Below, piece by piece: positions 23,700 to 35,879 of a DNA stretch of 64,000 nucleotides (its first letter is position 1; the number at the start of each line of letters is the position of its first letter). This stretch comes from Margaritifera margaritifera (taxonomy: Eukaryota; Mollusca; Bivalvia; Unionida; Margaritiferidae), in assembly GCA_029931535.1 (NCBI GenBank), contig JAQPZY010001670.1, positions 4,550,501 through 4,614,500 on the forward strand. The letters are read 5' to 3'. Below the pieces are notes generated by a model that was not told where the DNA came from, did not search any database, and worked only from the letters and a program-made list of their open reading frames with translations. Position numbers and translations under genes: made by a program.

Positions 23700-24480
23700 C
23701 CTGGACCTCCAGATCTTGGTTTTGGACCCTTAAAGTTCTAAGGCTGTGTGCATCATGTAAACCCACAATAACTACCGGTATCTCTGGACACTCAGTTTTC
23801 TGAAACTGTGCATCCCCTGGGCCCTCAGTAACTAGCCTTGGACATGCAGTTATTCTACCCCTGAGCCCTCAGTTTTCTGAAACTGTGCATCATGTGAACC
23901 CTCAAAAACTAGCCTTGAACCTGCAGTTTTCTGAAACTGTGCATCCCGTGGACCCTCAGTTTTAGAATACTGTGTATATTGCGAACCCACAATAACAAGC
24001 CTTGGACCCTCAGTTTTAGAATACTGTGTATATTGCGAACCCACAATAACAAGCTTAGGACCCTCAGTTTTCTAAAACTATGCATCCTATGGACCCTCAA
24101 TAACTAGCCCAGGACCCTCTATTGTCTAATACTGTATCCTTTGGATCCACAGTAACTAGCCCTGGACACTCAGTTTTCTGAAACTGTATCCTATGGATCA
24201 ACAATAACTAGCCCTTGACACTCAGTAACAAGCCTTGGACTGCATTTTTCTGAAACTGTGGAGCCACAATAAGTAGCCCTGGACCCTCAGTTTTCATGAA
24301 TGGTGCATCCTATAGACCCTCAATAACTAGCTCTGGACCCTCAGTTTTCATGAATGGTGCATCCTATAGACCCGCAATAAGTAGCCCTGGACCCTCAGTT
24401 TTCATGAATGGTGCATCCTATAGACCCTCAATAACTAGCTCTGGACCCTCATTCTTCAGAAATTGTGCATCCTGTGTATG
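23700..24480. repeat. 54-bp minisatellite, about 13 copies
   Basis: Unit TGGACCCTCAGTTTTCTGAA, ACTGTGCATCCTATGGACCC, TCAATAACTAGCCC, with a more homogeneous block at about 24280-24465 that has CATGAATGG. The peptides predicted in this stretch (MNGASYRPSI-like) are by-products of the repeat, whose period is a multiple of three. Confidence 0.9.
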
Positions 24481-24771
24481 CCCAGTTTTCAAAATAAACT
24501 TTAAGGAAAAAAGTCCTAGTTGGCAAGAAAGGTACTTGCATACATTGAATAGCAATAAAGAATTCTCACAGTAAACAATAATGAAGATAAAATGAAACCA
24601 AAAGATAGTGATAATTATTGTCAACAACATCTACTACATTAAAGTTGTTTGATATGCATGTAATGTAATAATGTTGCACGCACTTATGGACTCATTTTTT
24701 TTTTAACCTGCCCCCCACCCCAATTTCTGGTGACTGAAGGTCCAGAACTCCCAATGTTATAGGCCTATAAA

Positions 24772-25060
24772 GAGCTCTGATCTTACAGGAATACATGCTT
24801 TTAAGCTCTACTGGTCATAGACTAGAAGAGCTCTGATCTTACAGGAATACATGCTTTTAAGCTCTACTGGTCATAGACTAGAAGAGCTCTGATCTTACAG
24901 GAATACATGCTTTTAAGCTCTACTGGTCATAGACTAGAAGAGCTCTGATCTTACAGGAATACATGCTTTTAAGCTCTGCTGGTCATAGACTAGAAGAGCT
25001 CTGATCTTACAGGAAAACATGCTTTTAAACTCTACTGGTCATAGACTAGAAGAGCTTATG
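24772..25060. repeat. 56-bp array of a transposon-end hairpin, 5 copies
   Basis: Unit GAGCTCTGATCTTACAGGAA, TACATGCTTTTAAGCTCTAC, TGGTCATAGACTAGAA; starts at 24772 and 24828. Each unit contains AGCTCTACTGGTCATAGACT followed by AGAAGAGCT, an imperfect hairpin. The same hairpin in the opposite orientation closes the core-repeat block at 58669-58705. The last unit (25021-25055) runs straight into such a block. Confidence 0.88.
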
Positions 25061-25520
25061 GGATGGTCTCTTGTCCATCATCAGTTGTCCGTCCATCCAT
25101 GCATTAGCCCAAGTTTGTTATCACTACTCCTAAACTACTTGGTGGATTGCCATAAAACTTTACACACACATTCATCACATGGTCTAGTTGGTCCTAAATG
25201 AAAATGGGGCTGCTCGGACATCCAATATGGCCTCCAAAGTGGTGCCATCTTGAAAATCTTCTTATAGCTCCTCCAAAACAGAAAGTTTTATCAACATGGA
25301 GTTTCCACCAGAAGACTTCATATGATGACTTGTTGGTCCTAAATGAAAATGGTGCCAAGTTGACACATCCAGTATGTTCACCACAGCAGCTAATATGAAA
25401 ATCTTGTTAGCACTGAAGAATATCAAAGATGGTTTCAACACTCAGCAGTTTAAAGGAAGAAATGATCTTATCTTGAATTCCTGAAAATTCTTTTCAGTCA
25501 GTAGAGCGTCACTCCCATCA
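25050..25520 (-). mobile_element. Helentron/'pearl'-like element fragment
   Basis: Terminal hairpin (25030-25056), then GGATGGTCTCTTGTCCATCA, a GTCCGTCCATCC run, then core units with GGTCCTAAATGAAAATGG, TCCAATATGGCC, TTGAAAATCTT and AACATGGAGTTTCCACCAGA. The same pieces make up 53.3-58.7 kb in the opposite orientation. A TACA microsatellite follows at 25.68 kb, an arrangement described for bivalve pearl elements. Family assignment is inference. Confidence 0.55.
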
Positions 25521-25677
25521 AGAGACTCTTGTTTCATTTTAAATGGTTTATCATTGTAACAATTTTAGTGATTTTCTTGCCTTTTCCATTTTTATTACCC
25601 AACTTTTACTTGGCACCATATAGCCAGGATTGTGCTAATGTGCCATTAAACCCCATACATATATACCTATATAAATG

Positions 25678-25791
25678 CATGCATACATACATACATACAT
25701 ACATACATACATACATACAATACATACATACATACATACATACATACATACATACATACATACATACATACATACATACATACATACATAC
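25678..25791. repeat. (TACA)n microsatellite
   Basis: About 28 tetranucleotide repeats of CATA with one interruption (ACAATACA). The HTYIHTYIH peptide predicted here is an artefact. Confidence 0.97.
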
Positions 25792-25849
25792 TCAGAGACC
25801 TGTGATATCAGATGAAACTACTTAAATATTGAAATTTATTTGCAGGTGT

Positions 25850-26990
25850 CATTTATATAGGAATTTAAAACAAAAACGAAAAAAGAAAAAGAACTTACTT
25901 AAACAGTCATTTATTAGCAGGTGTCCTATATGTAGAAGTTAAAAATGATAAGGAAATAAAGAAAAAAAACTTACTTAAGCAGTCATTTATTAGCAGGTGT
26001 CCTATGTATAGAAGTTTAAAATGATAAGGAAATGAAGAAAAGAAACTTAAACATTGTCATATATTATTAGCAGGTGTCCTATGTATGGAAGTTTAAAATG
26101 ATAAGGAAATGAAGAAAAGAAACTTAAACATTGTCATTTATTAGCAGGTGTCCTATGTATAGAAGTTTAAAATGATAAGGAAATAAAGAAAAGAAACTTA
26201 AACATTGTCATTTATTAGCAGGTGTCCTATGTATAGAAGTTTAAAATGATAAGGAAATGAAGAAAAGAAACTTAAATATTGTCATTTATTAGCCACCATC
26301 CTATATATAGAAGTTTAAAATGATGATAAGGAAATAAAGAAAAGAAACTTAAACATTGTCATTTATTAGCAGGTGTCCTATGTATAGAAGTTTAAAATGA
26401 TAAGGAAATGAAGAAAAGAAACTTAAATATTGTCATTTATTAGCCACCATCCTATATATAGAAGTTTAAAATGATGATAAGGAAATAAAGAAAAGAAACT
26501 TACTTAAACATTGTCGTCTATTAGCAGGTGCCTTATATATAGAAGTTGTCCTATATATAGAAGTTTAAAATGATAAGGAAATGAAGAAAAGGAACTTAAA
26601 CATTGTCATTTATTAGCAGGTGTCCGTTATATATATAAGTTTAAAACAAAGGAAATGATGAAATGGAACTTTGTTAAACATTGTCATTTATTGGTAGGTC
26701 TCCTTTATATGGGAGTTTAAAATGATAAAGAAATGAAGATAAGGAACTTAAACATCATCATTTATTAGCAGGTGTCCTTTATATAGGAGTTTAAACCAAT
26801 GGAAATGAAGGAAAAGAACTTACTTAAACATTGTAATTTATTAGCAGGTGTCCTTTATATACAAGTTTAAATGATAAGGAGATGAAGAAAAGGAACATGC
26901 TTAAACATGGTCATTTATTAGCAGGTGTCCTTTATATAGGAATTTTAAAATGATATGGAAATGAAGAAAAGGGACTTGAACATTGTCCAT
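25850..26990. repeat. 74-bp minisatellite, about 14 copies
   Basis: Unit AAACTTAAACATTGTCATTT, ATTAGCAGGTGTCCTATGTA, TAGAAGTTTAAAATGATAAG, GAAATGAAGAAAAG. Copies become more diverged toward 27 kb. A two-unit periodicity is visible where GCCACCATCCTATATATAG replaces the usual segment (about 26290 and 26450). Confidence 0.92.
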
Positions 26991-27189
26991 TACATGAAGG
27001 TGTTTGATAAGGCAGGATTTACTGTAACTTCATTTATACATTACTCTATCTAATGGCAGAAATCATCTAACACTTATGATTGATCTCTGTGAGGACAATC
27101 TGTTTACTAGTATTGCCAAAAACATTTACATTCTTTCCATTGGCAGCAAATATTGATATGGTGCTAATGATTATTAATGCCTTCTTTAT

Positions 27190-27510
27190 TATACCTCATC
27201 TTCTGTGTATCAGTATTAGATGAATATTATGTGAACATTCATTTTTATTATATCTCATAATCTGTTTATAACTATTTACTGACATGACAATTAATCTTTA
27301 TCATACCTCATGTTCTATGTATAAGTATTTACTGACATGTGACAATTAATCTTTATCATACCTCATCTCTGTATAAGTATTTACTGACATGTGACAATTA
27401 ATCTTTATCATACCTCATCTCTGTATAAGTATTTAATGACATGTGACAATTAATCTTTATCATACCTCATCTCTGTACAAGTATTTACTGACATGTGACA
27501 ATTAATCTTG
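27190..27510. repeat. 52-bp minisatellite, about 6 copies
   Basis: Unit TCTTTATCATACCTCATCTC, TGTATAAGTATTTACTGACA, TGTGACAATTAA; the last three copies are nearly identical. Confidence 0.9.
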
Positions 27511-28104
27511 GACCATCTGTGAATTCTGATGCTGTAGATCATGTAACACTTTTTATGCTGCATGTTCAGCTATCCTCGATTAAAAAATAATTAAAAAGTA
27601 TCAAATAACCAGTAAGCTATGCATATATTTTATGTGATACACAAGGTAATGTCAACTCCGCCCTCCTGATTCCTTGAAACTGGGGCCTTTTGACTTAGAC
27701 TTCATTTAAAGCCAAATAAGGAGTCTACATCATAGGTGCTTGTAACAGTTTGTATAGATATTTATTATATGTATAGAGTATATAGAGAGACTCTTTATAC
27801 TTGTATTCATGTAATAAATGTTGATAAAAATTATTACAAATGCCTGTGGTCTACACTTATTGAATAGATTCTATTTGTATGCAGAATTTCATTACAAATG
27901 TATGAGCTATTTCTGGCATACGGCTAAATTATGAAGAATCAATAAAAGAATTGTATTTGAGTTCTAACTCAGTCTTCTTCATCTTTGACAGTCTGAAGGT
28001 TGGATGTTGAACTATACCCAATTTTTTGCCCCACTTCCAGTCTAAAGGCAAAATTATACAAGATTTAGCATGAGATCTTTGAATCTCCACATCAATACAG
28101 ACTA
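27511..28104. other. No gene seen
   Basis: AT-rich spacer. The 71-residue minus frame at 27929-28144 overlaps the MITE edge and has no recognisable domain. Confidence 0.35.
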
Positions 28105-28313
28105 CCGTATATACTTGCGTATAATCAGGTCCAAATGCAAACAACAGAGACCCTAATCTGCCGTCACATAACGCGCCAACAGATCAGGGTCTATGTTGTT
28201 TGTTCTACTGATTAGTCCTTACAAACTGCATAGACCCAGATCTGCCGATGCATTATACAACAGCAGATCTGGGTCTATGCAGTTGGTATCGGCTTATACA
28301 CGAGTATAGATGG
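28105..28313. mobile_element. Double-hairpin MITE, copy 1 (209 bp)
   Basis: Termini CCGTATATACTTGCGTATAA (28105) and the inverted TTATACACGAGTATAGATGG (28313). Inside are two successive hairpins: one whose arms read CATAGACCCTGATCTG/CAGATCAGGGTCTATG-like, joined by GCCGTCACATAACGCGCCAA-like loop sequence, and one with arms AACTGCATAGACCCAGATCT and AGATCTGGGTCTATGCAGTT. No coding capacity. TA borders the left end, as for Tc1/pogo elements. Confidence 0.85.
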
Positions 28314-30260
28314 AAATCATTTAGTTAATCATATGGTGTTTAGAATATCCTCAGTATGACATCACTCCTACATCTACTGTCATCACCAATTTTTATTGGT
28401 CACTTATATTTAATCATAATAAAACCTTATATGATTCAAAGTTAACTTTTGATTTTTATAATTCTTAATTTTTGCACCTAAAATTTTATAATAAACTGAT
28501 GCTTCCAAATAAGTGGTTGGTATACATGTGTCAAATTGTTTCATTTCCTTCTCTTATTCTTCACCTAATCTGTGGAACTCTTTATCTTTAGATATCTGTA
28601 ATTCTAAATTCGTCTTTGATTTAAAAATGCTTCTGGATGTTATATTATTGCAATGATCCAAGTTGAAATCTAACATATATTGCCATTTGTATTACTCTTC
28701 AGTCATTATATTGCTCAGCCTGAAAGGGTGTGAAACAAATGTCATTGAATGAGTCAGTTTTTTATTGTGTGTGTATCTTGGTCATTTGGATAAAATGCTA
28801 CCTATGTAAAAGAGGATAACAATGTTTGTGTGTGTCACTCTGTGAAATGTGGAGAATGTGTTTTGATTCATATAATTTTCACCATTCTACATCATTTATT
28901 TATATGTATTTATACAAAGACATGTAAACTTTAAAAATGTTAAGGCCTACATGTAAGAATGGCAGAATGCCAAATGTACAGCCTGGTGAAATATGGAAAA
29001 TAAATAAATAAATAATAATTTGTCAGTCTTTCCTAGAATTGTAGTCCTGGGAGTTTTGATTTGAATTGATGAACATAACACTTAATTAAAACCTTTGTTG
29101 ATAAAATGTAGTTCCACATTACATGTCACAAAGTCCTGCCAGTTAGATATTCCAGAACCTGTTACATTTAAGGTAAGAAACTCTTTGTATCCTGATGTGC
29201 TAATTATAGTTTTTGGTAAAAATAGATTTAATAGTAAAGCCAATGTGTTGGCCAAGGCTTTTTCCTTCAGATCATCATCACTTTACAGCGTTAGGTTTCC
29301 TGATTATCTCCCTTGAAACTTTCTTTTTGGTCATTGCCTGTATTGTATTTAAAAAAATGGATTCCATGAACTATTCCATGGATTGTGCATTCCAAAAGCT
29401 TAACATACGTGAACCTTTAGTCATGTACCTATGTTATCACTTCTACTCTCTGCCTTATTACCACCTTATAATTTAAAATGTTTGAGTTAGAATATAACGG
29501 AGTCCAAAAATTATAGTGATATATTGAACCATTTTACTTCCATAACAATCTGTGCCAAAACATAGTTTATTTGTTTCTATTTGGCATCACTGGATGGGCA
29601 GGAAATATTTCTTCACTTGCCTAGAATGGAGAATTCCAGAAAGTGCATGAAAATGCAAACATTTCAACCAGACAGTATAATTTTCTGACCCAGCTGGACT
29701 TTATGTAAATTCAGTATTTGTTGTAGCAAAGAGATGAAATATTGGTAGCTTTATTACCATATTTTTGGCATCTCAGAGGTAATACATTGGATCTCTCTGT
29801 AGTGAGAGTCCCTGCTTCTAGCTCCCTCAGTTTTTGGTCCTGGACTGTCTGTTTTCCAAATACAGGACTCTGAATTTTGAAGAAATTGTAGCCCAGGACT
29901 TCAATTTTCAGAATCCTACAGAGAGTTATGAATAGTGCTTATTATAATGGTATCTAAAAATTTGTCTGACACAACAGAAACATAAAAACTGGTTTAAACA
30001 GGAGTTTTAAAATCAAAAGGATATTATAGTACTGTAAATTGTGGACGAGTTATAAAACCAAAAGGATATTAGTGTCAGTTGTGGAAGTTAAAAAATCAAT
30101 TGTAGTAGTGTTAATTGTTAACCAAAAGAATATTATAGTACTGTCAATTCATTTATTTTCATTGGTTTAATTTACGTGGTTTTAAAAACAAAAGGAAATA
30201 TTTGCTTGTACTTCAATTTGTGGATATGGGAAGTAGTTCTACAGAATGAGATTTTACATT
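28314..30260. other. No gene supported
   Basis: AT-rich. The open frames at 29095-29476 overlap in two frames and show no family motif. About 30000-30190 holds 3-4 weak repeats of AACCAAAAGGATATTATAGT-like sequence. Confidence 0.4.
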
Positions 30261-30267
30261 ATGACCC

Positions 30268-31265
30268 ATGGGTTACTGTCTAGGGTGGGGGTTTGGAGGG
30301 GAAGGGGATTGGAATATGCAAAAAGACCTTTTTGTTCGAAAGCACAAAGTTGCCATAAACAATGTCACATTTGAAAAAAAATATGTGACTTGTGGATTAC
30401 CTCCAGGATCTATTTTTGGGCCACTACTGTTTATTATGTTTATAAATCATCAACATTACATACAGGAAATATTGAGACTGATATCTACATAAAGAAACTT
30501 GTAATGCTCTTGCTGAACTCTACAAATGGTGTAAACATAATGGAATGGTAATTAATTTAGACAAAACTAAAGTGATGCTGACTACACATCAAAGGTGTGA
30601 CAGACCTGAAGATAACATTTTATGCATACATTTTAACGATGTTGAACCGAAAATTTTTAAGCAAGATAAACTTTTAGGAGTGCAAGTTGATGATATATTA
30701 TGGTCTGATCATATCAGTAATGTTACCAAAAAGATGTCTAAGAATATCTGGTTACTATAAAAAAATCAAAGAATACCTAACTGTTGAACACAGAAAAATA
30801 TTTATAAAAGTTATATTCAACCTCGTCTTGACTGTTGAAACATTATATGAAGTGGTTCAAAGTGGAAAGACTTCAAAATTCAGAATTATCCTTGACAACA
30901 ATGTTGTAAATGTCTACCAATGAATGAACAATCTGAAGATCCTTCCTGTCTATGAAAGAATGAATATGTTTAAGAAAGATCAATTTATGTTTCAAGTATC
31001 CAAGAGATCTATGCCCAACTATATAAATGACATGTTTAAGGACAAATAATACTAATACAGATACCAGTCTACCAATAGTACGCTCTGTCTTCTAATTATT
31101 TTCTTCTTCCCCAAGTCCAAAAGTGAATTGTATAAAATTAGTTTTGCTTTTTCTGATCCAGTCATTTGGAATTGTCTACCTAAACATGTTAAAGAAGCAA
31201 CAACAGTGTCTTCCTTTTATCACAGATGTTTGCAATGGATGCAAACAGGTTATAGCAAACTTTCT
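30268..31265 (+). pseudogene. Non-LTR reverse transcriptase remnant
   Basis: The + strand reads a LINE reverse-transcriptase C-terminal half. GLPPGSIFGPLLFIMFIN (about 30390-30450) is followed by KWCKHNGMVINLDKTKVMLT (about 30520-30575), then NDVEPKIF and KLLGVQVDDILWSDHISNV with MSKNIWLL (to about 30760), then KIKEYLTVEHRKIF, LDNNVVNVYQ, LKILPVYERMN and a C-terminal AFSDPVIWNCLPKHVKEATT-like tail (about 31150-31205). Frames change several times. The catalytic YADD region is deleted between about 30450 and 30520. Dead copy of a clade different from the LINE at 15.3 kb. Confidence 0.8.
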
Positions 31266-32414
31266 TGTACATTTGTATACGTATATATTATATAAGTGTA
31301 TGCATATGTACTTGTGTGTGTGTGTGTGTGTGAGAGAAAGAGAGAAAGAAAAGATTTGCAATCACGCATGTTTGTGTACGCAATGCTTTGGTGCCAAATC
31401 CATATTCTGTTGCTTTTGTGTACACTGATCTGTAATACCTTTTTTATTATGATACTCATTTCTCAGCTGCATTTGATATGTTTGCTTGTACATGTGCAAC
31501 TAATTAAGGACCTCAAGGGAGATTAGTTTTTGTACTAATTGTGTCACCCTCATAAAATAAAGACATCCTTATTACTCTTATTATTGTAAAGCCTACCTTT
31601 TATTTCGCCAAGTAAAATCTTGAATATTGATGTTAATCTAGGGTGTTGACAGACATACAAATGTACATGCACATGGATCCCAAGTAATCACCACATAGAA
31701 TTTCCACCAAGTTGGGTTTGACAAAAGCATGGGGGATATGCAGTTGCTCATGTCGAAATTGCAAAACTGAAGCCTATTAATGTATATGCCATTAGTTCAA
31801 ATTTTGGTGCTCCCGTACTTTACTTGGCACCACATTATTTTCAGTGTTATTAAACAAAGGTAAGGTCTCAAATTCTGCCCCCTACAACTCCTGCTCGCTA
31901 CGACTTAGCTCATTTGATAGAAAAACTATTTGATGTCCAATGTCTTCCACATTTCATACAGTACACACCGACTTTGGAGGCACCCAGTCAAAGGGAGACT
32001 ACCCAAAACGTTATGCATTAACAGTTAAGTAGTTGTCCAACTAAATGATAAAATCCATAACTCTCTAAGCTCCCATTTGCTCAGCATGATGTATCCAAGA
32101 ATGATGATAAAATCCATCCAACCATACCTCTCTATAGGATTAACAAAGGCAATTCTTTAAGATTAGTTAACTAATTTTAAGCATTGATAACAATGTATCA
32201 AGTTTTTGAAGTTGTTTCCTGGTGAACAAATTAACAAAATATTTCTAAACTTAAATGAGCTCACTGCAGAATTTCCAAAAGCAGATTATAGTGACCTACT
32301 TTTGGCACAATTCTCAAACAATCACTAACTACACCAACCTGTCAGTTAAACATTAACATATCACAAATCCTAATGGATGGCTGACCAGTGCTATTTCTGG
32401 AAAGATATGAGCCA
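31266..32414. other. No gene seen; short (TG)n at 31313-31332
   Basis: Contains the LINE 3' flank and a short GT microsatellite followed by AGAGAGAAAG sequence, then unique-looking AT-rich sequence. The overlapping open frames on both strands at 31123-31526 come from the microsatellite. Confidence 0.4.
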
Positions 32415-32960
32415 TTATGTTACTACAATCACACCTGAAGCTTGTCAGGGCTTGTGGCCCTGATGCTCCGACAACAAGGCAGTTGTCATAATATTGTCAG
32501 AACTTGTGGTCCTGATGGTCTAACAACTATGCAGATGTCATAGTATTGTCAGAGCTTGTGGTCCTGATGATCTAACAACTATGCAGATGTCATAGTATTG
32601 TCAGTGCTTGTGGCCATGATGGTGTGACAGCTAGGCATTTGTCATAATATTGTCAGAGCTTGTGGTTCTGATGGTCTGACAGCTAGGGAGTTGTTATAAT
32701 ATTGTCAAAGCTTCTGGCCCTAAAGCTCTGACAGCTAGCCAGTTGTCATAATATTGTCAGAGCTTGTGGTCCTGATGGTCTGACGGCTAGGCAGCTGTTG
32801 TAATATTGTCAAAGCTTCTGGCACTTATGCTCTGACAGCTAGGCAGTTGTTATAATATTGTCAAAGCTTCTGGTCCTGATGCTCTAACAGCTAGGCAACT
32901 GTCATAATATTGTCAGAGCTTACAGCCCTGGTCTGACACTAGGCAGTTGTCATGAGATAA
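32415..32960. repeat. 52-bp minisatellite, about 10 copies
   Basis: Unit GTCATAATATTGTCAGAGCT, TGTGGTCCTGATGGTCTGAC, AGCTAGGCAGTT; starts at 32485 and 32537. Copies are diverged (GGCCCTAAAGCTC, GGCACTTATGCTC variants). Confidence 0.9.
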
Positions 32961-35099
32961 GATAAATAATTTTAAATTCCTCATCCAAATGTTAGAATGT
33001 TTGACATTCACATTTATTTAGATAGCACTAAAGTGTAAGCTGAGCTACCTCTGCTCTGGCAATCAACTGATTGGCTGTTCTTGTTGATATGAGCACGATA
33101 AAGTATTATCCTGACTGGATAACCAAGTTACCCATGAAAACAAAACTAGAAAAAGCCTGTAAACGTGCAACTGATGACATGATGGTAGAATAATGATCAA
33201 AGTCGACAAACATTGCTGCATGACACTATTGGTGAAGCTTACTAAAGCAAAATAAAATACAGTATAGAGTTATTCCTTTTAAATACTCAATTGGAAGAAT
33301 ATAAAACAAAATTCAAATATTAACATAGAAGTTTATTTCCAACGCTGGAAAAATATGCTAATTTATCATTCCTAAAAACAGGGCACCAAATAGAAATCGG
33401 ATATCAGATTTTGGCATGTGATAAAACACTATAATAGAACCTTATGTAAGCAAATGTATAAAATATCCTGTAATGGCTCATAAAAGTGCATGTATAAAGA
33501 CCACCTGTGATGAAGGAAAATATTTCACTCATAACGGGGCAAAATCAGCACCACACATGCTGAAACCATTCAAAACTATTAAAAAGGTATTTTAAAAAAT
33601 GTACTTTTATTAATGTGAACAAATTTTATCTGTATACATTACAAGATTCCAAATAAAGCAGACCTAAAATGAAAGACTCCATCTTTCTCAGAAATCAAAA
33701 TTTTTTTAAACAATTATACAACCAGATAATTTAATTACAAAAGTCATTCTTTTCAACAGGACTCAATTTTACATAATATTCAAGCTAATGTAAATTCTTA
33801 AATATGATTGATCAGGTGATTGATCTACTAACCAGTCAAGGCCTGGTCAAGAGGTTATTACACTTTTTTTTGCACAAGTTTGAATGATGAAATAGCTCCA
33901 TGCATAATGTAAATTAAATGTAACATTCAGACTTTCACTTTGATGCCAGAGTTTGAGTCTGGACTACAAATGTTTTTGTTTTTAAGCTACTTCCATTTTC
34001 AATGGTCAAATGTACAGAATAGCAAAAAATTTTAAATTATAGGCATCATTTTACATACTGCACTAATGTCCCAAGTTTTATCTACTTATATTTGTGTTGT
34101 CACTATATAACAGCAATCTCTCTAAATAAAACTGTACATCAGATACTATACAATCTACCCATAGGGAAAGTGGTAGACCCTGTACAAAAGAAGGTAATGA
34201 ATACAGTATTAACAATCCATTAATGACTGTTAAGCTGAATACACTAATTAAATATTCACTTTCAATTATTTCCCCAACAATTTCTTAAGATACATGATAC
34301 ATTAACAAGGAAAATAACAATATAATTTTTCATGCACACAGCAATTATAGGATGAGAACAGAACAATTGCAAAAAACCTAAAGCAAACCAACATTAGCAC
34401 ATAAATACAGTATTGCATATTCAGGCATACTGGGGTGTATGATTCATACTCATCTTCAACAATCATAATGTAAGCAAAATGCAAAATATTTTAAAAAATG
34501 CAAATCTGTAAACCAGCCATTTCTGTGTGTGACCTAACTTGTGAATGTCCACTTTCACACTGAATTACTGATGTGAATTAAATATGTAGCCTTTAATTGC
34601 CTATTTTAGGTGTTGTATCACTAGCCTTCAATTGCCCCCTTTTGGGTGTTCTAGCCTTCAATTGCCCCTTTTGGGTGTTGTATCATTAAAGTTATTTCCT
34701 TATCAAATGAGTATGAAAAACTTAATGAGAATTTTCAATTTGATTTTACATTGATTTCTTCAGTAATATAACTTTGTGTGTTTCATTTCAAAAGACTAGA
34801 GAAATAAATTTACCATTAAAACATATTACAAGTTAAATCCGATAATGAACAGTATAATGTCAAGCATAGTAACTTAAGTAAATACAGATATTGCATATAT
34901 TAGATGTATTTCGTCAGTATGCATGTGTATCAAACTTCTATTTCTACAGTTAAATCAATTTATATATATATATATATTAACTAGCCATTTACACTGCTTA
35001 AATAGTGCATATACACCTATATGTATTGACAGTTTTTCTATATGTGACATCTATGCAATTTTTAGGCATGGAAGAGTTAGTAAAACTTTCATTAAGATT

Positions 35100-35480
35100 A
35101 TGACAGCAGATCTGAAATGTTCCAGTTGTGAAGATCTTGCATCACATGGTTATTTCTGATAGTATTAGGTCATCTTGGTCATAGAACAGAAGCCATTTAC
35201 ACTCTGATGTTCCAGTTGTGGAGATCTTGCATCACATGGTTATTTCTGATAGTATTAGGTCATCTTGGTCATAGAACAGAAGGCAATTACACTCTGATGT
35301 TCCAGTTGTGGAGATCTTGCATCACATGGTTATTTCTGATAGTATTAGGTCATCTTGGTCATAGAACAACAGCCATTTACACTCTGATGTTCCAGTTGTG
35401 GAAATCTTGCATCACATGGTTATTCCTGATAGGATTATGTCATCTTGGTCATAGAACAGAAGGCAATTACACTCCTACTA
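35100..35480. repeat. 90-bp tandem repeat, 4 copies
   Basis: GTTCCAGTTGTGGAGATCTT occurs at 35119, 35209, 35299 and 35389, exactly 90 bases apart. Units are nearly identical, so the expansion is recent. Because 90 is a multiple of three, a + strand frame is open across the last three units, giving a repeated FQLWRSCITWLFLIVLGHLG peptide. It has no other support as a gene. Confidence 0.95.
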
Positions 35481-35661
35481 GGAAAATTGCAACTCTATTC
35501 AGCTGAGAAATATTTGTATCACATGACTAGTGTGTTATGTAAGTTAATATATTTAACATGTATAACAACAACTTATGACATCACAAATAAAGTCATCAAC
35601 TCATCAAATACATTTAATCTTTTACTTACCATGGCTCAGAAAAGATAGGAATTTGTCAACT

Positions 35662-35879
35662 ATGTTATATACTTGTGTATAATCTGATACCAACTGCAAA
35701 CTGGATAGTCCCGGATCTGCTGTCGCATAATGCACCGGCAGATCTGGGTCTATGCAGTTTATAAGGCCTAATCAGTAAAACAAACAACATAGACCCTGAT
35801 CTGCCGCCACATTATGCGCCGGCAGATCAGGATCTATGTTGTTTGCATTTGGATCCGGCTTATATGTGAGTATATACGG
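35662..35879. mobile_element. Double-hairpin MITE, copy 2 (about 218 bp)
   Basis: Same family as the element at 28.1 kb, in inverted order. Left end TTATATACTTGTGTATAATC, right end TATATGTGAGTATATACGG, TA at 35880. The hairpin with CCGGATCTGC...GCAGATCTGGGTCTATGCAG comes first, then CATAGACCCTGATCTGCCG and its inverted partner CGGCAGATCAGGATCTATG. Confidence 0.85.

Noticed and set aside
23850..24574. Repeated-peptide frames on both strands
   Set aside because: Artefacts of the 54-bp minisatellite, whose unit is a multiple of three and lacks stops in one frame per strand.
25529..25825. 98-residue frame with HTYIHTYIH repeats
   Set aside because: It is produced by the (TACA)n microsatellite.
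29095..29476. Two overlapping frames of 73 and 87 residues as a small gene
   Set aside because: No family motif and no convincing splice or start context; AT-rich region.
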